Assembly (NCBI RefSeq): GCF_049445995.1 | Contig: NZ_JBMSDZ010000041.1 | Span: 1-6,000, forward strand | From: Dyella_A sp049445995 | GTDB lineage: Bacteria > Pseudomonadota > Gammaproteobacteria > Xanthomonadales > Rhodanobacteraceae | Reading direction: 5' to 3' | Length of the DNA stretch: 6,000 nt | In this document: positions 1 to 3,378 of the stretch, in pieces | Numbering within the stretch: the stretch's first letter is position 1 | Layout of the letters: every line of letters begins with the position of its first letter | The notes under the pieces: model-generated | Databases searched by the model: none | What the model saw: only the letters and a program-made list of their open reading frames with translations | Told to the model about the DNA's origin: nothing | Translations under genes and position numbers: made by a program

Positions 1-56
1 TCGCCGCGGAAGGCGTTGCCGAACCGCTCGGCGATGAAGATGGGCTGCTTGTTCAT
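1..56 (-). CDS. Hypothetical early leftward protein, N-terminus only
   Basis: The minus strand reads ATG at 56-54 and stays open to the window edge, giving only 18 residues (MNKQPIFIAERFGNAFRG). The ATG overlaps the TGA of the upstream gene (53-55), as expected for translationally coupled phage genes. A GGAGG Shine-Dalgarno lies seven bases upstream, inside the end of that gene. It would be the second gene of the leftward early operon read from the PL-like promoter at 250-279. In lambdoid phages this arm carries recombination and host-takeover genes, but 18 residues are too few to recognise a family and no function is assigned. Confidence 0.6.
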   Translation of the reverse strand, partial: MNKQPIFIAERFGNAFRG

Positions 57-211
57 GCCACAACCTCCACGCGCTCGGCGTAGTAGGCGTGGCGCTGGCC
101 GTTGCTGACCTTGGCGATGGCTTCCTGGCGGCTCGCGGCCTCCACCTCGACCTCGCGGTCATCGAGTGCGCCGTACTCCTGCGTCAGGTACTGAACGATG
201 TACTTGTCCAT
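53..211 (-). CDS. Small hypothetical protein, first gene of the leftward early operon (52 aa)
   Basis: This 52-residue frame begins MDKYIVQYLTQEYG and ends ERVEVVA, with its TGA overlapping the next ATG by four bases. A GGAGA Shine-Dalgarno at 217-221 sits five bases before the ATG, and the predicted PL transcript would start near 243-244, about 32 bases upstream. Third codon positions are strongly G/C, as in the neighbouring real genes. The protein is acidic to neutral with a predicted beta-strand (KYIVQYL), then a helix rich in Ala and Glu (VEVEAASRQEAIAKV). It has no signal peptide, membrane span or cysteine. The family is not recognised. Its first position under PL suggests an early role; in lambda that position is held by the antiterminator N, but nothing here resembles an arginine-rich N peptide. 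Confidence 0.65.
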   Translation of the reverse strand: MDKYIVQYLTQEYGALDDREVEVEAASRQEAIAKVSNGQRHAYYAERVEVVA

Positions 212-249
212 GTCGGTCTCCAGCGGGCCGTGGTGGCCTGTTGGAGGCG

Positions 250-279
250 AGTCTAGACCTATGAACTTTGGGCGGTCAA
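250..279 (-). promoter_or_regulatory. PL-like leftward early promoter
   Basis: Read on the minus strand, TTGACC (279-274), an 18-bp spacer and TAGACT (255-250) form a sigma70-type promoter. The same two hexamers with the same spacing occur in the promoter before cro (1398-1427), and the 22 bp from the late spacer through the -10 box differ at one base. That repetition at both ends of the repressor block is the main support. Predicted transcription start is near 243-244, upstream of the 52-residue gene. The -35 box lies within a TGACC-N7-GTTCA element, so bound repressor would block polymerase. Confidence 0.75.
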
Positions 280-339
280 GAGAAATGAACTAGTTCGTTC
301 AAAGAAGTGAACGGAGTTCAGCTATTGTTTATTTTGAAC
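262..339. promoter_or_regulatory. OL-like operator array of TGAAC/GTTCA half-sites
   Basis: Seven pentamers alternate in orientation on the plus strand: TGAAC 262, GGTCA 274, TGAAC 286, GTTCA 297, TGAAC 308, GTTCA 316 and TGAAC 335. The steps 12, 12, 11 and 11 bp put the first five on one face of the helix. Pairs such as TGAAC-N6-GTTCA (286-301) and GTTCA-N6-TGAAC (297-312) look like sites for a dimeric helix-turn-helix repressor. The same half-sites recur at the cro promoter (1387, 1399, 1411). The repressor encoded at 703-1362 and Cro are the obvious ligands; that is inference. The array reaches the stop codon of the membrane protein gene (329-331). Confidence 0.65.
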
Positions 340-700
340 GGGAAGGGAAGAACCCTCGCCAGATCCATCCGAGCGACCATCCGGAAAGAAACAGGGCAAC
401 CATCAAGGCGACCCATATCGTCAGGCCCTTTGCGATACCTGAAAGCCACCTAGTCCGGTTTGCGCGATCTTCATCACCGTTGGCGATGTCTATGATCCGG
501 GAGTAGCACGGGGTTTTGCTGATCGGATTGTTGACCAGGTAGTGCTGGGCACTGTGCTGCGTGAAGGACGTCTCGCACTGCCAGACGGGATGTTCATCAT
601 CAGGACCGATGGGCTTGGAGATTACCGCGGCGGCTAGGCCAATTGAGCCCGTCATGACTACGATGACAACGTAGATCCTCATCCATCCGCCGAGCTTCAT
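329..700 (-). CDS. Two-span membrane protein in the lysogenic (rex-like) position (123 aa)
   Basis: The chosen ATG (700-698) lies two bases after the repressor stop and has GGGAAG about nine bases upstream. A start nine codons earlier (727) would overlap the repressor gene and has no better ribosome site. The 123-residue product has a short basic N-terminus, a hydrophobic span at about residues 8-28, a polar loop of about 60 residues with Cys42 and Cys65, a second span at about 92-114 rich in Trp, Leu and Gly, and a basic tail ending RSK. By the positive-inside rule both ends are cytoplasmic and the loop periplasmic, where the cysteines could form a disulfide. Lower GC and softer third-position bias than the replication genes suggest a moron. 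Its place downstream of cI, like lambda rexA/rexB, suggests expression in the lysogen and perhaps superinfection exclusion. The family is not recognised. Confidence 0.75.
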   Translation of the reverse strand: MKLGGWMRIYVVIVVMTGSIGLAAAVISKPIGPDDEHPVWQCETSFTQHSAQHYLVNNPISKTPCYSRIIDIANGDEDRANRTRWLSGIAKGLTIWVALMVALFLSGWSLGWIWRGFFPSRSK

Positions 701-702
701 GA

Positions 703-1362
703 TTAGTCTTCCCAGCTGCCAATCCACCGCACACGGCCGTGGATCTCGATGCCCTTAGTTTCGTCTAGCGGCTGCGGCTTGTGCCACTTGGGGTCAACCT
801 TGTTGTCGCTTTCGATAAACCAGCGGCCGCCGAGCTCGACCAGGCGCTTGGCCTGTAGCAGGCCGTCATAGGTCACAACGTAGAGCTTGCCGTCGCGCGG
901 CGTGCGGTCGCTGGTATCGACCAGGATCGCGTCCCCATCCTTGATCGTGGGGTACATCGAGTCGCCCTTGCCGTAGATCACGGCCAGTTTGTCCGGTCGC
1001 AGCTTCTTTCGGCGCAAGCTGTCCGCGCGGAATTTTAGCTTGTGCGTCTCGGCGTACTCGTCCGCTACTGCGCCATCACCCAGCGCGGCCGCCTGGCGCA
1101 ATCCAAGAATGTCGCTCCACCCGGTATCTTCGGCTACCTCAGGGGAATCGATCGTTCCGCGCCCCCACACCAGCCAATCGCGGTTGGCAGACAGCACCTT
1201 GCAGATCTTGGTGACCGTGTCTGCCCGAACCTTTTCCGGCTTGGTCAGATCGTTCAAGATGTTGTAGACAGCGCCCTTTGACAGCTTGGCCCCCGAAATT
1301 ACATCGGGCGGAGTTAGGCCGCGTCGGTCGAGTGCCTCTTGAAGTCTGGAACCCATGCTCAT
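703..1362 (-). CDS. cI: CI/LexA-like phage repressor, HTH plus S24 peptidase-like domain (219 aa)
   Basis: This is the likely prophage repressor, binding operators at PL and PR to hold the early genes off. From the ATG at 1362, residues 4-65 form an XRE-type helix-turn-helix domain (LTPPDVISGAKLSKGAVYNI). Residues about 105-215 form a LexA/S24 domain with GKGDSMYPTIKDGD. The serine-lysine dyad is Ser135 and Lys172, 37 residues apart as in LexA. I see no Ala-Gly or Cys-Gly at the expected autocleavage position, so cleavage is uncertain. The frame stays open to 1416, but that extension overlaps the cro promoter and adds an unrelated N-terminus. ATG at 1356 (217 aa) is an equally possible start; neither has a clear Shine-Dalgarno. 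The gene is divergent from cro, and the membrane protein gene starts just after its stop. Confidence 0.9.
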   Translation of the reverse strand: MSMGSRLQEALDRRGLTPPDVISGAKLSKGAVYNILNDLTKPEKVRADTVTKICKVLSANRDWLVWGRGTIDSPEVAEDTGWSDILGLRQAAALGDGAVADEYAETHKLKFRADSLRRKKLRPDKLAVIYGKGDSMYPTIKDGDAILVDTSDRTPRDGKLYVVTYDGLLQAKRLVELGGRWFIESDNKVDPKWHKPQPLDETKGIEIHGRVRWIGSWED

Positions 1363-1386
1363 CAGCCAAAGGCTATGGGTGGATGG

Positions 1387-1422
1387 GTTCAGAGCTATTG
1401 ACCCGATGAAGTTCATAGCTCT
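1387..1422. promoter_or_regulatory. OR-like operator between cI and cro
   Basis: GTTCA (1387), TGACC (1399) and GTTCA (1411) are spaced exactly 12 bp apart, the same half-site and step seen on the left side. TGACC-N7-GTTCA (1399-1415) overlaps the cro -35 box exactly as its counterpart does at PL. In addition AGAGCTAT (1391-1398) and ATAGCTCT (1415-1422) form a perfect 8-bp inverted repeat with a 16-bp gap that encloses the -35 box; PL lacks its left arm. Which element binds CI and which Cro cannot be told from sequence. The cI promoter must also lie here, but I find no convincing hexamers for it. Confidence 0.65.
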
Positions 1423-1427
1423 AGACT
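1398..1427 (+). promoter_or_regulatory. PR-like rightward early promoter
   Basis: TTGACC (1398-1403) and TAGACT (1422-1427) are separated by 18 bp and match the PL-like promoter hexamer for hexamer. The -35 has five of six and the -10 four of six consensus bases. The predicted start of transcription is 1433-1434, on or one base before the cro ATG (1434-1436), so cro mRNA would be leaderless. Confidence 0.75.
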
Positions 1428-1433
1428 CGCGCC

Positions 1434-1646
1434 ATGAAACTGACCAAGCGAAACGTCCGTGAGGCTCTCGGCTTCACGATGGACCGCCAACTGGCGGAGT
1501 TCTTCGGCGTCGGCAAGGCGGCCGTGTCCAATTGGAGTGAGGACGAGGATCTGCCGGAGGTCAGGCAATGGCAGGCCCGCGCACTGCGCCCCGACGTCTT
1601 CGGATCCTCCCCCGAGCCTTCGGCCGGGCAGGGCGAGGCGGCCTGA
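1434..1646 (+). CDS. cro: Cro-like repressor (70 aa)
   Basis: A 70-residue DNA-binding protein read divergently from the repressor gene, the classic cro position. The start MKLTKRNVREALGF followed by RQLAEFFGVGKAAVSNW (about residues 18-34) is a small helix-turn-helix of the P22-type Cro family; the second half is the recognition helix. The tail after about residue 50 is Pro/Gly/Ala/Glu-rich and probably disordered. In lambdoid phages Cro dimers bind the same operators as CI with a different preference and shut off cI, then the early promoters. No Shine-Dalgarno precedes the ATG, in keeping with a leaderless message from the promoter at 1398-1427. The assignment rests on size, HTH pattern and position. 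Confidence 0.85.
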   Translation: MKLTKRNVREALGFTMDRQLAEFFGVGKAAVSNWSEDEDLPEVRQWQARALRPDVFGSSPEPSAGQGEAA

Positions 1647-1647
1647 C

Positions 1648-1932
1648 GTGCCCCGCTCACGCAACCCCCGCATCTGGCTGCGCGACTGGCTCAACAAGCC
1701 GACGCGCGAGGAGGCGATCGACCTGATGATCGCGCGCTGCCTGCGCCGCGGTGAGCCTATCCCTGCGGAATGTATGACTCCCAGCGCGCCTGCTCCCGGC
1801 GCAGTTCGTCGAGCCATGGCGAGACTGTCTCGGGCGATCCTCCGATCTGAGAGCCGACAAGGCCGTACCACTTCGACACCGACTCGTCCCACGCGCGCCG
1901 AAGCGCTGCCGCATCGGGATGACTGCGCATGA
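1648..1932 (+). CDS. GTG-started hypothetical; probably truncated or fused at a mosaic junction
   Basis: The frame opens with GTG two bases after the cro TGA; a weak GAGG lies about nine bases upstream. Its first 35 codons (PRSRNPRIWLRDWLNKPTRE onward) have G or C in the third position almost without exception and look strongly coding. After about codon 36 (near 1755) that falls to roughly half, and the frame runs to 1932 antisense to the gene at 1757-2011, with a Thr/Pro/Arg-rich sequence (SRQGRTTSTPTRPTRAEALP) typical of non-coding reading. I infer that only 1648 to about 1755 is ancestral gene and that its true 3' end was replaced when the minus-strand gene arrived. The N-terminal part is a basic, Trp-containing helical segment. 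Family not recognised. Confidence 0.5.
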   Translation: MPRSRNPRIWLRDWLNKPTREEAIDLMIARCLRRGEPIPAECMTPSAPAPGAVRRAMARLSRAILRSESRQGRTTSTPTRPTRAEALPHRDDCA

Positions 1933-2011
1933 GCGCCTCGACGGCTGCCTTGAGCATCAAGTCGGATGCCGCTTCGGATGTGGTTCGCTGCTGGTTTTTG
2001 CCCATTTCCAT
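1757..2011 (-). CDS. Hypothetical protein encoded against the early operon (84 aa)
   Basis: An 84-residue minus-strand frame with ATG at 2011 and TAG at 1757-1759. An AGGAG-rich ribosome site (GAGGAGAGG) lies just upstream of the ATG; a second Met at 2005 is possible. In the stretch overlapping the plus frame, this strand's third codon positions are about three-quarters G/C against just over half for the opposite frame, so this is the likelier coding strand. The product is soluble, cysteine-free and mostly helical: DLMLKAAVEALMRSHPDAAA, then a Trp-rich half (WDESVSKWYG, SPWLDEL, RWESYIP). No family is recognised. Transcribed against the PR operon, it needs its own promoter in 2012-2170 and could be lysogenically expressed. 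Its product may be regulatory or a moron; that is inference. Confidence 0.65.
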   Translation of the reverse strand: MEMGKNQQRTTSEAASDLMLKAAVEALMRSHPDAAALRRAWDESVSKWYGLVGSQIGGSPETVSPWLDELRREQARWESYIPQG

Positions 2012-2170
2012 GGACCTCTCCTCGGTGGTGGGTGGCTGCTTGGCAGCGCCAGCTTACCGCCGGGGAGGGTCCGCCCCTTCTCGTCGTCGTGTTCATGCCG
2101 CCCAGTCTGCGGCCCGTCCAGGGGAATCCTGGGGAACACGTCGTCCCCTGAATTCCCAAGGAGCTGCGCC
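2012..2170. promoter_or_regulatory. Divergent intergenic region with inverted repeat at 2119-2150
   Basis: This 159-bp gap separates the minus-strand gene from the CII-like gene and should hold at least the leftward promoter. No good sigma70 hexamers are evident on either strand. It does contain CAGGGGA (2119-2125) and its exact inverse TCCCCTG (2144-2150) 18 bp apart, with a third near-copy CTGGGGA at 2129-2135; GGGGAA recurs after 10 bp. This may be an operator or a leader hairpin. The AAGGAG ribosome site of the next gene (2158-2163) follows. Confidence 0.35.
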
Positions 2171-2551
2171 GTGCAGCAAATGACCCTCCACCTGGAGCCG
2201 GGCCTGGCTCAGCGCTCCCGCTCGCTGCGCGAGCACATGGCAACCCGCGTCTATGCCCGCGGCCTTGTCGACGTCGCCGGGAAGATGGACCTGTCGCCCT
2301 CGAAGCTGACCGAGAAGCTGGCCGGATCCGACAGCGGCGGCAAGCCGCGCGGCATGACCGTCGACGAGCTTGAGGCCTACATCCAGCGCACCGGCGACAT
2401 CAGTCCGGTGCACTACCTCGCAGACAAGTACCTGCGCGACCCCGCCGTCGCCCAGCAGGAGGCGCTGGCGAAGCTGGCTTCTCTGGCTGAGGTGCTGCCC
2501 GCCCTGATGGCGGCTGCTGGGCTGCAGACGTCCGGGAAGAAGCGGTCATGA
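2171..2551 (+). CDS. CII-like phage regulatory protein (126 aa)
   Basis: I choose GTG at 2171 because AAGGAG lies seven bases upstream; ATG at 2180 would put that site too far away, though the frame is open much further 5'. The central part, MATRVYARGLVDVAGKMDLS followed by PSKLTEKLAGSD, reads like a helix-turn-helix (VAGKMDLSPSKLTEKL) similar to phage regulatory CII proteins of the CP76 type in P2/186-like phages. MTVDELEAYIQRTGDISPVH follows, and a long helical C-terminus rich in Ala, Leu and Glu could mediate oligomerisation. Such proteins help establish lysogeny or act at early promoters; here it is the first gene of a compact operon ending in replication genes. The family call is from pattern memory and only moderately secure; a generic phage DNA-binding protein is the alternative. 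Confidence 0.8.
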   Translation: MQQMTLHLEPGLAQRSRSLREHMATRVYARGLVDVAGKMDLSPSKLTEKLAGSDSGGKPRGMTVDELEAYIQRTGDISPVHYLADKYLRDPAVAQQEALAKLASLAEVLPALMAAAGLQTSGKKRS

Positions 2552-2739
2552 CGGGCACGACGCTGGACCTGCGCCGCGCCCTGGCCGACAAGCCGCGCGA
2601 GCTCCCGCCGCTCGAGTTCGATCTGACGGGCTGCGCGGCCATGATCAGCTGGATCAAGCCGCATACCGATGCCATCCGCGAAGCTGCGGACAAGGCGGAG
2701 AAGGCGAGGAAGGCGGAGCAGGGGAGGAACACCCCTTGA
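2548..2739 (+). CDS. Small hypothetical protein (63 aa)
   Basis: The ATG overlaps the preceding TGA (ATGA at 2548-2551), so translation is probably coupled. The 63-residue product begins MTGTTLDLRRALADKPRELP, has one Cys and a Trp in the middle (GCAAMISWIKPHTDAIREAA), and ends in a Lys/Glu/Ala-rich helix (DKAEKARKAEQGR). Third positions are strongly G/C, so the frame is genuinely coding. No signal peptide, membrane span or known motif is visible, and no family is recognised. The place between a CII-like regulator and a zinc-ribbon protein is typical of the poorly conserved early genes of temperate phages. Confidence 0.75.
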   Translation: MTGTTLDLRRALADKPRELPPLEFDLTGCAAMISWIKPHTDAIREAADKAEKARKAEQGRNTP

Positions 2740-2966
2740 TCCGGATGACCCCGCACGGCACCGAGCAGTTCTGCCGCCGATGCAAGGCCCGCGGCTACGC
2801 CGACGAGGACTGCTGGTGGCCCATCACCGAGGAGTTCTGGTATCGGCGCGGCACCAACATGCGCGTCACGCAGTGGTCGAGCGAGTGCAAGGCCTGCGTG
2901 TCCGAGCGCGGCCTGGCCCGCAAGGCAGCGGCGCGCGAGCAGCGCCAGCAGCAGGTGGCGGCATGA
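2736..2966 (+). CDS. Small zinc-ribbon protein, TTG start (76 aa)
   Basis: The TTG at 2736 overlaps the previous stop (TTGA) and has GGGGAGGA seven bases upstream. The in-frame ATG at 2745 would be about 16 bases from that site, so TTG is preferred. Cys13-x2-Cys16 and Cys51-x2-Cys54 form two knuckles, with a typical filler between them: EEFWYRR (32-38), then WSSECKACVSERG. This C-x2-C, EF-Y-RR, CKAC arrangement is seen in small phage zinc-ribbon proteins and in the N-terminal zinc part of some HNH endonucleases. No HNH catalytic region follows. The last 18 residues are basic and Gln/Ala-rich. It most likely binds nucleic acid or a protein partner in the early operon; the exact role is unknown. 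Confidence 0.8.
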   Translation: MIRMTPHGTEQFCRRCKARGYADEDCWWPITEEFWYRRGTNMRVTQWSSECKACVSERGLARKAAAREQRQQQVAA

Positions 2967-3214
2967 AGCGCCGGTCCGATGCGTGGTTCGCCCGCCAGGA
3001 GGAGCTGTGCTTCCGCGCGCTGGCCGAGGCCGACCGCACCCACACCCCCGAAGAGATCGCCGCAGCGCACGCCGCGCTGGCGGTCTCTCCCGATGCCCCC
3101 CAGGGTTCCATGTTCACCGCAGCGCCTAACGCCGGAGTAGCTACCGGCGGACAACCCGAACCTGCCGGGCTGGCGTCTGCAACTTCGAAGCAGGCCAGCA
3201 GGAGGACAGCATGA
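2963..3214 (+). CDS. Small hypothetical protein (83 aa)
   Basis: The start overlaps the zinc-ribbon stop as ATGA (2963-2966), and the stop overlaps the next ATG in the same way. Residues 1-41 (MKRRSDAWFARQEELCFRAL, then a Glu/Ala-rich segment with HTPEEIAAAHAALA) look helical and have strong G/C third positions. From about residue 48 on (GSMFTAAPNAGVATGGQPEP and beyond) the sequence turns Ala/Gly/Pro/Thr-rich and the codon bias weakens, so the tail is probably disordered and may be recently acquired. No known motif is visible. The frame is open upstream to 2669 but that part overlaps two well-supported genes in another frame, so the longer version is rejected. Confidence 0.65.
   Translation: MKRRSDAWFARQEELCFRALAEADRTHTPEEIAAAHAALAVSPDAPQGSMFTAAPNAGVATGGQPEPAGLASATSKQASRRTA
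3200..3205 (+). promoter_or_regulatory. Strong ribosome binding site of the 55-aa gene
   Basis: AGGAGG, a full match to the anti-Shine-Dalgarno core, lies five bases before the ATG at 3211. It is the best ribosome site in the window and the main reason to accept the very short gene that follows. Confidence 0.75.
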
Positions 3215-3378
3215 GGATCATTGAAACCGTCGGCGCGATTGACGTTGATCGCGTAGAAGGGGGCGTTTCGATTCTTCAGGAAAGCACGATGGGCGAACGC
3301 GACCAATCCGTGTTCATTCCTGCGGCCCTGATCGAGGTGGTTATCAAGGCCATGCGGGACGAGGCCCGGCCCGAATGA
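3211..3378 (+). CDS. Very small hypothetical protein (55 aa)
   Basis: ATG at 3211 overlaps the previous TGA, is preceded by AGGAGG (3200-3205), and the stop TGA (3376-3378) overlaps the next ATG (3375). These two four-base overlaps and the ribosome site make this short frame convincing. The product begins MRIIETVGAIDVDRVEGGVS and continues through ESTMGERDQSVFIPAALIEV to a charged end (MRDEARPE). It is acidic with alternating hydrophobic residues, suggesting a small beta-rich fold followed by a helix (PAALIEVVIKAM). Codon use is less GC-rich than in the helicase gene. No family is recognised. It sits directly before the replication initiator gene and could be made in a coupled ratio with it. 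Confidence 0.75.
   Translation: MRIIETVGAIDVDRVEGGVSILQESTMGERDQSVFIPAALIEVVIKAMRDEARPE

Noticed and set aside
226..238. GGCC-ACCAC-GGCC hairpin in the PL leader as a boxB/nut site
   Set aside because: It has a pentaloop, but the stem is only four base pairs, no boxA-like sequence lies nearby, and no N-like arginine-rich protein is visible.
1363..1416. 18-residue N-terminal extension of the repressor from ATG 1416
   Set aside because: It would place the start inside the PR promoter and operator and adds sequence unlike an HTH N-terminus.
1919..2170. 5' extension of the CII-like frame to an ATG at 1919
   Set aside because: It overlaps the minus-strand gene and its upstream region, and the sequence is Cys/Ser/Gly-rich and low in coding character. 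The GTG at 2171 has a good ribosome site.
1413..2243. A 276-residue minus-strand frame covering cro and the region beyond
   Set aside because: It crosses cro, the divergent region and another minus-strand gene in a different frame, and its Arg/Gly/Ser-rich sequence shows no recognisable domain.
2669..2962. 5' extension of the 83-aa gene to 2669
   Set aside because: It lies in another frame of two well-supported genes and is Arg-rich in the way of shadow translations. ATG at 2963 gives the standard four-base overlap.
3131..3148. GCCGG...CCGGC inverted repeat in the 83-aa gene as a terminator
   Set aside because: The arms are five base pairs, there is no T-run, and it lies inside a gene of a tightly coupled operon.
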